Shown piece by piece: positions 36,299 to 47,935 of a stretch of 64,000 nt of DNA; within the stretch, counting starts at the first letter, position 1, and each line of letters starts with the position of its first letter. Origin of the DNA: Melastoma dodecandrum (lineage: Eukaryota; Streptophyta; Magnoliopsida; Myrtales; Melastomataceae); the NCBI GenBank assembly GCA_029817715.1, contig JARUPY010000554.1:62001-126000 (forward strand), read 5' to 3'. The notes below the pieces were generated by a model. That model had not been told where the DNA came from. It saw only the letters and a program-made list of their open reading frames with translations, and did not search any database. Made by a program: the position numbers and the translations under genes.

Positions 36299-37459
36299 TT
36301 TTACTACGATTTGTTTTCCTCCTGATTCAGTCATTGACCTTTTGCTATGGACATTCCATGTTCAGAATAGCCCTGATGTTTGTATTTTTACTTAAAAAAA
36401 AAACATAAGGGAACAAGACAACTTCCCTCGCGCATTTGTCTTTCCTTGTTTCTTCAACTGGGTCGATATCCAAACTCCTGGTCCTTATATAACGAGTTCA
36501 AGGGCCCAACAGATCTGAGAGACATCAAAGGCATTGAGAATTCATTCTTTGTGACTTGGGACTTACTTTCGGTCCCCACCTGCTAACTAAAATCGGTCTT
36601 CCTACAACTTACTCTTTGGTGTCAAACCGACAACACTGATACCAGTAGCAAAAGACCACTGACTTCCTATACAACATTGTCTAGTGATGGGTTGCCCCCA
36701 ACTGGTGACTCCAAGTGATTGATTGCTTGGTTTGGAAGGCTGAGGAACAAGGTTTTATGATTTGGGGGTTCATTCGCTTAAAGGAATGATAAAGAAGGGT
36801 TGGCATGGCATGGTTGTTTGTGTGGGGAACAGGAATAAAATATTACCAACATCTTCCCCATTACCCAAAACACAGTAGTACCTATTTCCCAAATTTTGCC
36901 AACTTGTGCATGGTGCAAAAAACGAGCAAGAAGAGTTGAGATTATGTAGTAAGGTATAAGGTCGAGACGATGAATTCAGGGATGTGGAACTACTCGTGAA
37001 AGGGAAAGCTTCTCAGACTAACATCAGCACCCAGAGTCCAGCCGTCTATTGTCCTTTTCTTTCATTAATCTATAAATAACAAGGATTTCTTTCAAAGATA
37101 TGGCAACAGGATTCAGACACAGGTGATAATGAGAGTTCGAAACAGCAGCATATGTAAAGAGAAGCCATGGAAATAAAGGGCTTTTTTATACATGGGAGAC
37201 TCACAAAAAAACTTTCATTGCTAAGCAAAGGGCATTTCTTGATGTTTAGGCTCCGTGCTGGAAAGCCATATACATTGGCAGGCGATAGTTGATCATAAGC
37301 AACCCCTATCCAGGGCTCATTTCGCGAAAGCAAAAGCGATGATGTACAAGCTAGGCGGTGGCCACCAATTAACAGACCATACCAAGCCTATTAGAAACCT
37401 GCATCAGAGCCAAGTCATCTCTCTCCTAATAAAGAATCGCAAGAGCACAAGAGGGACCA
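36299..37459. other. Intergenic region downstream of LTV1
   Basis: About 1.2 kb with the expected LTV1 3' UTR at its right end. No conserved coding segment is seen. Confidence 0.5.
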
Positions 37460-39599
37460 TCATGCGAGAGGAATGGAGGAAGGGCCGGTTGTCGCGGCTA
37501 CTCTTTGGGCACGCTGTGCTTCGCACTTGTACAGCCCTTTCATTTCTTTCTTCGTACGTCGTGCTTCGCGTCTTTCCTCCTTCACTGCAGCCTGCAACAA
37601 TTTGGATAATAATTGTACCCAAGACATAACACAGAAACGAGAACACTTCACCTTCACCGTAAGCAATATTGTTTCTTCAATAGAAACACCTACCTTCCGC
37701 TCTTTCTTCTCTTCCTTAGATTCCTGGCCATGTGGCTTGTGCTTATGTTGCACCTTCTGAGAAATTCTTTCGCCCTTTGCCTTTTCTACAGAAGGCTTCG
37801 AACTACGAGGCAGATAATCCATGGGAAGCTTTTCCCTACCCTTGAGCGCGATAAAGTTAGGAGAGTTAACTACAACACCAGAAGCAAAAGTGGCCAACTT
37901 TTTCTTTCTGGTAGCTTCCGGCACTTCGATCTTTCCTGGGTGATTATCAAGATTTGAATATGTAGTGATGATAGTCTCACAGTCCCAAACCTCTGAGCCA
38001 TCACTACTTTCTTCCACTAACACTACTTCCTTGTCTTCTTGTTCATTCTCCTTTTCGTATTGCTCTGCATACTCTATGCAACGGCGAACAACATCTGCAG
38101 CAGATTCAGCCGGCGCCTTGTATCCATCCTCATTCTCCAATTCTTCCTCAATGTTTCCATTGAAGGCATGTTTGAGCTTCTCAGCAAGAGTTTCATCATC
38201 TTCCCCAAAATAACCACCATACTCATCAACATCATCCTCAGATCCATATTCTTGACGTTCAAGCTTGAAAAAAAAACATAAGAAACAAAGAAACAAATCA
38301 AAACGAGTTCAAAATGTCATTTTAGCGGCAGGTAATATAAAATAAGCTTAAAAAAAGAAATCACCCATCCTAAAGCAGATAATCTTTCAAAACGATCAAA
38401 AGCTATAAAACAAAATAGGCAACATCACAAGCAACATCCATCTTCATTGTAGAATATTCGGACCGCATAATTTTCCATAGCTAAATGAAAGTGAAAACCG
38501 CTGTCAGGAATATTCAGGCTACATTGTCCTTAGTCTCTAAAAAGACCAGAATACCATGGTTTTGTCCTTGTGGATATGATGCTTAACTGACCAAGCGATG
38601 AAATCAAAGTCAACAAGGGAACAGCCTTTCAAGGCAAATGAAACTTTCCTGAGATTACAAAGCCAAGAAAAAGTAAGAAACAACTTACCATGTCAAACTG
38701 CTCGTCTACAAGCCGGCGCACTCGTGATGGATCATGATCATCGTCACTATAGCGACCTTCTAAGTGACTCATTGCCATTTCCTGAACTCCGCCCTGGGTC
38801 TTTTCCATAGCATCATTTGAATCACTTCTGTTTTGATCAGACATCTTGACATGCTCCAACTTACCGCACACCTCACCATCCTCGTCCTCAGCACAGTTTG
38901 CCTGGACAACAAAATCCTCCTCCAATTCGCCGTCATCAGAGGCGAACCGCGAGAGATCACTGTCATCCAGCAAGGCAGCGACTTCTGGATCGTATGTTTT
39001 TTGCATCCTGACATTGACCGTGCTGGACGAAACACTAAAAATCGCACCATCATTGACATCTTCGCCAGTTCTTGCTACATGCACCCTTGAAGCATCGTAA
39101 GCCTGCAGAAACATCAAATACATCACATCAGCCCCATAAAATCTATCTCATTAATTTCTCATCCAAATCACTAACCCACGACAAGAAAACACAGAATCTT
39201 GAAAACACGGACCTTAACATCCTTGGGGACCAAATCAAGGCGAGCCTTGTGGTTATGGAAAAAAGACGATCCCCCGCCGGTGTTCTTGATCTCCCTCAAA
39301 TGTATCAAATAATTATACCCATCATCAGGCAAACCCAACTCAATTATCTCCTTCCGGACGGACTCCTCCAATCCCCGAGGGGCACCCTCCCCAGTCCGCC
39401 CCTCAACGTCATCTCCGTCTTCCTCGGGGGCGTCAGCGAAGATGGAGTCAGCGTCGAAGTAATGATTGCCGTCGACGCGGACGAATACCCGGTCGGAGGG
39501 ATCGACGAAAGAAGGGTCCTCGGAGTCTCGGGGCATGAGTTGGAAAGTCGCCGCTTTCTTCTTGTCGATGAACTTCTTCGTGCTCTTCCCCTTCCCCAT
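37460..39599 (-). CDS. LTV1: LTV1 40S ribosomal subunit biogenesis factor
   Basis: Four exons on the minus strand, all joined in phase 0: 39599-39213, 39102-38689, 38263-37694 and 37591-37460. The product has 500 residues, close to other plant LTV1 proteins. The N-terminus KKFIDKKKAATFQLMPRDSE and then GLPDDGYNYLIHLREI are hallmark LTV1 sequences. Acidic stretches fill the middle (EYGSEDDVDEYGGYF, then KENEQEDKEVV), followed by PNFIALKGREKLPMDYLPR and a basic C-terminus with KEERREARRTKKEMK. Known role in yeast and plants: an assembly factor on nascent 40S subunits that aids placement of head proteins and nuclear export. It shares a 531-bp upstream region with the divergent kinesin gene; telo-box-like motifs there fit ribosome-biogenesis control. 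Confidence 0.95.
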
Positions 39600-39629
39600 G
39601 GTAGCTGACTCGAGACTGCTCCTCAGAAG

Positions 39630-39723
39630 TTAGGGTTTCTGGCGCCGACGGGCAAGAAGGAAAACTCGGGGATTTTAAGGTTGTAAGAACACGGTTAGGA
39701 AAACTAGGGGGATTTTAGGGTTT
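39630..39723 (-). promoter_or_regulatory. Two telo-box-like motifs upstream of LTV1
   Basis: AAACCCTAA occurs on the minus strand at 39638-39630 and again at 39723-39715, some 30-125 bp upstream of the LTV1 start codon. Telo-boxes are known to be enriched in promoters and leaders of plant translation and ribosome-biogenesis genes. Confidence 0.6.
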
Positions 39724-39840
39724 CTGATCTGGTCCTTAATGTTTTTTTATCGTTTCAATTTGATCCTTCAAGGTGGCAAATACTTAGGGGCAATACCGGG
39801 ATTTCCCCCTGGCGCGCCGCTACTGGTCTCTTACCAATTA

Positions 39841-39910
39841 ACCGTTCCGTTAACGTTGGCGGTTGTGATTTCAACGGTCGGGAGGGATTTCTTAACAACT
39901 CGAAACGGAC
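39841..39910 (+). promoter_or_regulatory. Cluster of AACGG cores upstream of the kinesin-7 gene
   Basis: Four AACGG cores on either strand lie within 70 bp (near 39841, 39847, 39872 and 39903), 220-290 bp upstream of the kinesin ATG. AACGG is the core of the mitosis-specific activator element bound by three-repeat MYB factors. None matches the full consensus perfectly. Confidence 0.4.
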
Positions 39911-40130
39911 AACGTGGAGATAAATGTGCATTCCGCTTCGCTGTTTTTCCTTTTCCTTCTTTATTCTGAAATTCACCCTCATTTTCCTTTCCTTTTCGAT
40001 GATGATGTCCTACCCGTCGGCATCCTTGGCTGGTCCCATTCCGTGCTTTCACGGCGGTCATTTGTTTTTTTGATCACACAGAGGGAATCGGATCCGTGAG
40101 GGCGGATCGAGGATAGGATTGAAAAACAAA

Positions 40131-43100
40131 ATGGGGGTGTCGAGAGGAGAGGATGGGCAGCATTTTGATTCACCGAGAGGTATCGACGGACACAAGGAGA
40201 AGATGTTGGTATCGGTTCGGTTGAGGCCTGCCAGCGAAAGGGATAAGATAAGGCACGATATCGTTTCCGATTGGGAATGTGTTAATAACAGCACCATCCT
40301 GTTCAAGAGCAGCATCCCCGAGCGGTCCATGTTCCCGTCCGCGTATACGTTCGGTAATCGGTTAAATCTCGTCGTATTTATAGCGCCGGTGTTGCCTTCA
40401 CGGGCTTTTCGATTATTGATTGATGCTTTTTGGCATGCGGTTGACGAGATCAGACCGGGTGTTTGGTTCCAAAAGTTCCACCAGAGAGGTTTACGAGGAA
40501 GCAGCCAAGGAAGTTGCCCTGGTGGTTCTCAATGGCGTCAACTGTAAGTGATCAGTCACGCGTTAAACCTTCATCGTTCCTTGTGTTTCCGAACTTACGT
40601 GCAGAGAGCTGCATCTGCAGCAAGTATATTTGCATACGGGCAAACAAGCAGCGGGAAAACATATACCATGAGTGGAATCACCCAGTATGCGATCACAGAT
40701 ATCTTCAATTACATGGAAGCGGTTAGAGATCATTGATTCATCGCAATTTTGTAACTAACCATGATGACTCGAAGTAATTTGCGAACTTTGTCCATTTACA
40801 GCATCCAGACAGAGAGTATGGTTTGAAGTTCTCCGCCATCGAGATCTACAATGAATCAGTCCGGGATCTCCTAAGCATGGACAGTTCGCCGTTGCGGCTT
40901 CTAGACGATCCGGAGGTGACCTACCTATCTCTTTGTAATAATCATTAGTTCTAATCTAGTAGTGAATTACCGAGTTAAGAACCTGTGTTCTATGACAGAA
41001 AGGAACGGTCATTGAGAAACTTATAGAGGAACCCGTTGAAGACCAAGACCATTTTCACGAGCTCATCTCGATATGCAATGGTAAGGACTTCTCTTGTGCA
41101 ATCATTCCCCTGTTTGAGCGTCTTCCTCTTTTAGCCGATCATCTCATGTTCCATCCTCCTATGTAGCTCAAAGACATATCGGCGAGACCGCCCTCAATGA
41201 AATGAGCTCCAGATCCCATCAAATCCTACGACTGGTATGTCTTCTGCTTATGGTACTTTGTTATTTTACTTGCAACAGTTTTCTATAATGGCCGAGTTCT
41301 TTTCAGACGGTCATTAGTACAGCACTGGCATACAGCGGAGCCGAAAATTCGAGCACTCTTACTGCTTCAGTGGTATGGAGCTGTCTTTTTCTTAATTTTG
41401 TCTTAATCTCTTTTATGCGTCTTTTTGAGCCAATTTCTCATGCAGAACTTTGTTGACCTAGCGGGAAGTGAACGTGCCTCGCAAACTTTTGCGGCTGGAC
41501 AAAGATTGAAAGAAGGCTCACACATCAATAGGAGTCTACTCACGCTAGGAACTGTCATCCGCAAACTAAGGTGTTGCGAACATATTAGTGGATAGCGACA
41601 TGATCTTGTCACGAGCCTTGAAAAGTATGACGAACATCATGCTTCATTGTTATGCAGCAAAGGTAGAAACGCTCATATACCATACAGAGACTCAAAGCTG
41701 ACGCGCATCCTGCAGAACTCATTGGGGGGAAATGCCAGGACGGCAATCATTTGTACCCTTAATCCTGCAAGAAGTCACGTTGAGCAATCGAGAAACACTC
41801 TCTTGTTCGCCAGCTGTGCCAAAGAGGTGACCACAAACGCACACGTGAATGTGGTTATGTCGGATAAGGCTCTCGTAAAGCAGCTACAAAGAGAACTTGC
41901 TAGATTAGAGAGTGAACTCCGTGGCATTGGATCTGCTCCGATCACGGGGGACTCGGCTGCTGATTTGAAGGAGAAGGAGCTTCTGATTGAAAAGGTGACT
42001 TTCTCTGTCGGGTGGGATTGTACTTTTCTCGTTTGGTACGTCCAGACATCACTTGTTCTTGTTAATTAAGTGCAGATGGAAAACGAGATCACAGAGTTAA
42101 CTAGGCAACGGGATCTCGCTGAGTCTAAAGTTCAGGACTTGTTGCGGACGAGAGAAGATAAATCATCGGATTGTGAAGAGAGTTTGACTGTAGAAGAAAA
42201 GATGGACCGGTTAAAGACTCATGATGCTAATGTAGGACGAGAATTGGGAAACGGGTGCAGAAAGATCGAAAGACTGAACTCTCGAAACGTCTTGCAGTTT
42301 GCAGAGACGGCCGAGGAAACTTTCTTATTGGATGGCTTTTCCCCACGGCTATCGATCGGTACTCCCAGATCCATGGAAATTGGACCAGACCCTTCCAAGA
42401 ATTGGGAATCCACATGCGAGAGAATTGATGAGGACGTTGAAGAACTCTGCAGAGAAGTAAGATGCATCGATACGTTTCAGCCCTCATTGGAAGCAGAAAC
42501 GAAACCTGACCAAAAACCCACAATGACTCCTGATGAACTCGAACAGAAAGTGGATATTGCAGAGCCTGTGAATGAAGAGGAGTTGATAAAGAAAGCAGAT
42601 GTCGTAAACAATGCCGATGTGGACATCTCATACGAAAGCCTCAAGAAGAAAGTTCAGGATATGCAGAAAACAATAAATTGTCTGGTCAGTCTCTATCCCG
42701 TGGAACAGTCTTCAAATTCCATGGTAATCAACGCAGATAGAAACCTAAGAGTCACGCGAAGCAGGAGTTGCAAAGCCATTTTCATGGCACTTCCACAATC
42801 TCCCTGGGAAGACAAGATGGATAACATGGGAACACCCGATTCTGATGGTTCCGCAAAAGTCCACAGAAGCTCCGAGTCCTGCCTCTCGGGATTAATTCCT
42901 AGTACTGTGAACTTCTCTAGCAATGATTCTCAATGTTCTGGCAGGACCCTACGTTCTGAATCAGAGGATTTTACAAGCCTCCGTGATTTCGGGCCAAACG
43001 CCCTGGCAGAATTTCGAATGAAGTTGTCTCGAGATATGGTAAGCAGCGGCAATGATGCTTCTCCTCTCCCCTTACATGGCCAACTATGGCACATGAAGCT

Positions 43101-43805
43101 TTTCTCGGTGTTGCAGGTCCCCCCAGGTAACTCAGCACCAAAGGAGCAAGACTCAAGGCTGTCTGGGTTTGCAAATCCATCTAGTCCGCCAATCGAGGAT
43201 TGGCCGACAGAATTCGTGAGCAGGAGGAGAGAAATCATCCAGCTATGGAACCTATGTGATGTGCCGCTCGTTCACAGGAGTTACTTCTTTCTTCTCTTCA
43301 GAGGCGATCTGTCCGACGCGGTATACACCGAGGTAGAGCTCAGGCGACTGTCCTTCCTCAGGCACGCATCATCCACTGCGAAGGACTCGAGGTACCGAGA
43401 ACATCACCCTTTTTATCTTATCATATCCTCCTCTTAGAGGTCCATCACACGAAATAAAACAAACAAAAAATAACGTTCCGCAACTGCTGGAGCAGCTCGA
43501 GGGCGTTGAGTCGAGAAAGGGAGATGCTGGCGAGGAGGATACTGAGGAAGTTGTCTAGGAAGGAAAGGGAGGAGCTGTACAGGAAATGGGGGGTGGAGCT
43601 GGGGTCGAAGCACAGGAGCCTGCAGGTGGCGAGGAAGCTGTGGACGGACACGGAGGACGTGGGGCACGTGACAGAGAGCGCGAGGCTGGTGGCGAGGATG
43701 GTTGGGATACAGGAGACCAACCACGTACAGAAGGAATTGATCGGGCTGAGCTTCTCCCCTAAGCCACCGATCAGCAAGAGGAAGTCCTTCAGCTGGGGCA
43801 CTTAA
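40131..43805 (+). CDS. Kinesin-7 (NACK-like) motor with C-terminal DUF3490
   Basis: Twelve exons: 40131-40353, 40454-40543, 40621-40721, 40802-40915, 40999-41080, 41167-41234, 41307-41372, 41446-41570, 41658-41994, 42076-43038, 43117-43391 and 43502-43805. Phases join to 915 residues. The N-terminal motor domain (about residues 20-350) shows MLVSVRLRP, the P-loop [14 protein letters not shown], switch I SSRSHQI, switch [12 protein letters not shown] and [19 protein letters not shown]. Coiled coil follows ([20 protein letters not shown]). The C-terminal DUF3490 has [25 protein letters not shown] and [19 protein letters not shown]. Relatives NACK1/HINKEL activate the NPK1 MAPKKK cascade in phragmoplast expansion. 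This member lacks a long N-terminal extension, so it may be a different KIN-7 paralogue. It is divergent from LTV1. Confidence 0.92.
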
Positions 43806-44509
43806 ATAATACAATATACCTAATCATCATCCTTCCTAATGATGTTTGCCTTAGGGAATAGCTGGTTATTATCAACACCTATTAGAGCCCGGGTTCAGGT
43901 CCCGGCAACGGAAACAATGCACCATCAGGACCGGTCGTCTGTTTTGGCTTTGTCCGCACCTTCCGAGACTTCTTTCTGCAACCCCCCCCACCTGATGATG
44001 ACCGTTGTTGACGCCATGTTCGATAATGGTAAGAAAAGCCCTTTCGTTGGGAATTGTGGGTGTCTGCAGATAAAAATTTTAAAACCAAATACCCTCTTCC
44101 GATTTTCATGGGGTCAATGAATGAATTAAATCCCCCACCATGGTGTAAAGATGAAGAATGTAAATGTAGAGTGTGGAAGAGCAAAAAGGTATCATGTTCT
44201 TCATATATCATTCATTATCTCATCTAAGTAAGCGTCAAGCCGGCGCTCCCCAGTGCTGCCCCCGTCTCTTTCCTTCCGTTTAAATCTTTTCTTACAAAAA
44301 AGATATTCTCGGACAATCTCAGAACTTTTGGTTGTTGGGAGAGGGAGTAGGGGAGAGTTCCAAGTCGAAGCGAAGTGGAAAAAGGCCATCTTGCGACGCT
44401 TCGGCCACCCTTTTTCTCCTCTTTTGTTCTTCAAAAAGTGCGATCTCAGACAACGACCCAAACCCTCCCTCTCCTCCATCCCATCCCAACTCCTCCACTT
44501 CTCTCCTAA
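43806..44509. other. Spacer between kinesin-7 and the LRR receptor kinase
   Basis: Contains the kinesin 3' UTR and a pyrimidine-rich leader (44460-44509) just before the receptor start codon. No gene is seen. Confidence 0.55.
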
Positions 44510-47500
44510 ATGTCATCTTCCCCGGCTGCTGCCGCCTTCTTCCTCTTCTTGGCTCTCACATTGTCCTCTCCCTCCCCCTCCCTTGGGACCAACTCTGCCG
44601 CCCCACCCTCCTGGAAGCTCTCCGAGGTTAAGTCCCTTACCTCCTTCAGGGACGCCCTCCGCGACCCCCTCGGGGCCCTCGCAGGATGGGACCCCTCCAC
44701 GCCTTCCGCCCCCTGTGACTGGCCTGGCGTCGTCTGTTTCGAGAACCGGGTCACCCAGCTTGCTCTGCCTCGGCTTCAGCTGGCCGGTCTGCTCTCCCAG
44801 TCGCTCTTCGGGGGTTTGCCCCAGCTTAGGAAGCTCAACCTCCACTCCAACGCTCTCGCGGGTTCTATCCCGTCGGCCATCTCGCAATGCACGTTGCTGC
44901 GTGCGGTGTACCTGCATTTGAACCTCCTGACGGGGAGTCTTCCTCAGGAGATCTTTAATCTGACCAACCTCCGGGTGCTTAACCTCTCGAGAAACCTTCT
45001 GTCAGGAAGGATCCCGGGTGGGAGGTTCCCTGCCGGGCTAAGGGTCCTCGATTTGTCTGGGAACTCGTTCTCGGGGGATCTGCCGGCGAATCTGTCGGAA
45101 TCTTCTGAGCTCGAGGCCCTTGACCTATCTTTGAATCAGTTTCGAGGAGAAATACCTGCAGGCCTGGGAAGACTCCAAGAACTCAAGTTCGTATCGTTGA
45201 GTTCGAACATGTTGTACGGTACTCTGCCATCCACCATAGCCAACTGCTCAAAGCTTGTGCATTTATCTGCAGAGGACAATGACATCGAGGGCTTGCTCCC
45301 GTGGACGTTCGGGTCGATGCCGAGCCTCGAAGTCCTGTCCTTATCAAACAACAACTTATCTGGCCCCATCGATTCTTCTTTATTTTGCTATTACAGTGCC
45401 TCAAGAAGTTCCAATCTGAGGGTTGTGAAGTTGGATGGCAATGGCTTCAGCAGTATAAGCGAGTCTCGCGTCATAAACTGCTCCAGTACCATAGAAGTTA
45501 TCGACCTCCACGACAATGGCATAACCGGCAGGCTGCCATCTTGGTTGGCAACGGTCTTTACTCTGAGGACGATCAATCTTTCCTGGAACCAGTTGCGTGG
45601 AGAGTTGCCGGCAGGCATCGGAAACCAGTCCAGACTACTGCAGCTCAATTTTAGTCACAATTCTTTGAGTGGCGAGATTCCGGCTACGATCGAGCGATGC
45701 AGAAACTTGGAGGTTTTAGATCTTGGGGTTAACCAGTTTTCAGGGCAGATTCCTCGAGTTTTAAGCAAGTTAGGGAGACTGAAGATAGTCTCCCTTCGAG
45801 AGAATATCTTTACGGGTCCAATTCTGTTGGGTCTTGGCAACCTTTCGGGGCTCCAGACGTTGGATTTGAGCAGCAACAATTTAACTGGGAACGTACCCGG
45901 AGATATATTGCGACTCCACAATTTGAGTTCCTTAAGCTTAAGCAATAACCAGTTATCCGGCGGAGTCCCTTATAGTGTCAAGGATTTGAAGAGCCTGATA
46001 GTTTTGAATATGAGCAACTGCGGATTATCCGGGAATATTCCTTCGAGTATCGGAAGCTTAACAAGGCTATCAACACTGGACTTGAGCATGCAGAATCTAT
46101 CGGGTAAACTGCCCTTGGAGATCTTTGGCCTACCGAATCTGCAAGTTGTTGCCTTGCAAGGCAACTCGTTGTCAGGTGACATTCCTGAAGGCTTCAGCAG
46201 CTTAGCCTCTTTGCAGTATCTGAACCTCTCGTTGAACTTGTTTAGCGGTCAAATCCCGCGGAGTTACGTGTTCCTTGAGTCATTAGTGGTTCTCTCCCTA
46301 GCTGCAAATAAACTTCATGGAACGATTCCTGTGGAGCTGGGAAATCTTTCCAGCCTTGAAGTGCTCGAACTTCGTTCAAATCGTCTCGAGGGTGTTATAC
46401 CAGCCAGCTTATCTCGACTGCCTCGCCTGAAGAGGCTCGATATGGGTCAGAACATTTTATCAGGCGAGATCCCGGAGGACCTATACAATTGCTCGTCCTT
46501 GGCCGTTCTTTTGCTGGATGGGAATCATCTATCAGGCCCCATACCGGGTTCATTGTCGAGATTACGAGAGCTTACATTCTTGGATCTTTCTTCAAACAAT
46601 TTGACCGGGCGAATCCTGGCAAACCTTTCAGATCTACCTGCACTAGTTTATCTGAATCTTTCTCACAATAACCTTGAGGGAGAAATTCCGTCAGCTTTGG
46701 GCTCCAGATTCAATGACCCTTCCGTGTATCAGTCAAACGGGAAACTTTGCGGCCAGCCGTTGTCACGAGAATGCCCGGGCGTTACCAGAAAAAGGAAGCG
46801 TATCATCCTTCTGATATGTTTAATCGCGGCAGGATCCATCTTCTTGGTGTTATGCTGTTGTTGTTATATTTACGGACTAATCCTCTGGCGAAAGAAGCTC
46901 AGGGAAGCTGCCGGAGAAAAGAAACGGAGCCCCCGGACGAGTTCGGGAGCAGATAGGGGGCGTGGGAGCGGCGAAAATGGAGAACCGAAGCTCGTGATGT
47001 TCGAAAGTAAGATTACGTACGCAGAAGCACTAGAAGCAACGAAGCAGTTTGACGAGGAGAACGTATTAAGCAGAGGAAGGTACGGAGTCGTCTACAAAGC
47101 TGCATTTCTTGACGGTATGGTGCTTGCAATAAGAAAATTGACCAATGGCTCTATAGACGATCGAACCTTCCGTAAAGAGGCAGAAGCACTGGGCAGAGTT
47201 AAGCATCAGAATCTGACAGTTTTACGAGGATACTATTCGGGGCCGCCCAACGTGAGGCTCCTTGTCTATGATTACATGCCGAATGGGAACTTAGCTACTC
47301 TACTTCAAGAGGCATCTCATCGCGACGGCCACATCCTCAATTGGCCGATGCGCCACTTGATTGCCCTCGGAATTGCTCGAGGATTGGCTTGTTTGCACGC
47401 ACTACCGATGGTTCACGGTGATCTGAAGCCCCAAAATGTTCTCTTCGACGCGGACTTTGAGTCCCATTTGTCGGAATTCGGTCTGGAGCGGCTAGTATCG

Positions 47501-47935
47501 ACGACGACGGCTGAAGCCTCATCCTCAGCCACTCGAGTCGGAACACTAGGATACGTAGCGCCCGAGGCAACATTGACAGGGGAGTCGACGAAAGAATCTG
47601 ACGTGTACAGCTTCGGCATCATGTTGTTAGAAATACTCACAGGGAAGAAGCCGGTGACATTCACGCCAGACGAGGACATAGTCAAATGGGTGAAGAAGCA
47701 GCTGCAGAAGGGACAGATCTCCGAGCTGATTGAGCCAGGACTGCTCGAGCTGGACCCCGAGTCATCGGAATGGGAGGAGTTCTTACTCGGGGTGAAGGTA
47801 GCCTTGCTCTGCACGGCCCCCGATCCCCACGAACGGCCCTCCATTGCGGACGTAGTGTTCATGCTGGAAGGTTGTAGGGTGGGACCTGATATCCCTTCCT
47901 CGGCCGATCCAACGTCATTGCCTTCCCCAGTCTAA
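44510..47935 (+). CDS. LRR receptor-like kinase (At4g36180 type), atypical kinase domain
   Basis: A single exon encodes 1141 residues; the Arabidopsis relative At4g36180 has about 1136. Signal peptide at residues 1-26 (AAAAFFLFLALTLSS), then an LRR N-terminal cap with PCDWPGVVC, then more than twenty leucine-rich repeats of the GxIP type to about residue 740. The transmembrane helix (ILLICLIAAGSIFLVLCC) is at about 764-790. The kinase domain starts near residue 834 with ITYAEALEATKQFDEENVLS. Catalytic positions are altered: the beta-3 lysine is Arg (VLAIRKL, near 872), the catalytic loop is HGDLKPQN instead of HRD, and DFG reads EFG (LSEFGLERL, near 988). The C-terminus PDIPSSADPTSLPSPV matches the subfamily. 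It is a plasma-membrane receptor of unknown ligand, likely signalling as a pseudokinase. Confidence 0.93.
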   Translation: MSSSPAAAAFFLFLALTLSSPSPSLGTNSAAPPSWKLSEVKSLTSFRDALRDPLGALAGWDPSTPSAPCDWPGVVCFENRVTQLALPRLQLAGLLSQSLFGGLPQLRKLNLHSNALAGSIPSAISQCTLLRAVYLHLNLLTGSLPQEIFNLTNLRVLNLSRNLLSGRIPGGRFPAGLRVLDLSGNSFSGDLPANLSESSELEALDLSLNQFRGEIPAGLGRLQELKFVSLSSNMLYGTLPSTIANCSKLVHLSAEDNDIEGLLPWTFGSMPSLEVLSLSNNNLSGPIDSSLFCYYSASRSSNLRVVKLDGNGFSSISESRVINCSSTIEVIDLHDNGITGRLPSWLATVFTLRTINLSWNQLRGELPAGIGNQSRLLQLNFSHNSLSGEIPATIERCRNLEVLDLGVNQFSGQIPRVLSKLGRLKIVSLRENIFTGPILLGLGNLSGLQTLDLSSNNLTGNVPGDILRLHNLSSLSLSNNQLSGGVPYSVKDLKSLIVLNMSNCGLSGNIPSSIGSLTRLSTLDLSMQNLSGKLPLEIFGLPNLQVVALQGNSLSGDIPEGFSSLASLQYLNLSLNLFSGQIPRSYVFLESLVVLSLAANKLHGTIPVELGNLSSLEVLELRSNRLEGVIPASLSRLPRLKRLDMGQNILSGEIPEDLYNCSSLAVLLLDGNHLSGPIPGSLSRLRELTFLDLSSNNLTGRILANLSDLPALVYLNLSHNNLEGEIPSALGSRFNDPSVYQSNGKLCGQPLSRECPGVTRKRKRIILLICLIAAGSIFLVLCCCCYIYGLILWRKKLREAAGEKKRSPRTSSGADRGRGSGENGEPKLVMFESKITYAEALEATKQFDEENVLSRGRYGVVYKAAFLDGMVLAIRKLTNGSIDDRTFRKEAEALGRVKHQNLTVLRGYYSGPPNVRLLVYDYMPNGNLATLLQEASHRDGHILNWPMRHLIALGIARGLACLHALPMVHGDLKPQNVLFDADFESHLSEFGLERLVSTTTAEASSSATRVGTLGYVAPEATLTGESTKESDVYSFGIMLLEILTGKKPVTFTPDEDIVKWVKKQLQKGQISELIEPGLLELDPESSEWEEFLLGVKVALLCTAPDPHERPSIADVVFMLEGCRVGPDIPSSADPTSLPSPV

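Noticed and set aside
43885..43910. GGGTTCAGGTCCCGG, which resembles a tRNA T-arm
   Set aside because: No matching acceptor, D or anticodon arms could be placed around it.
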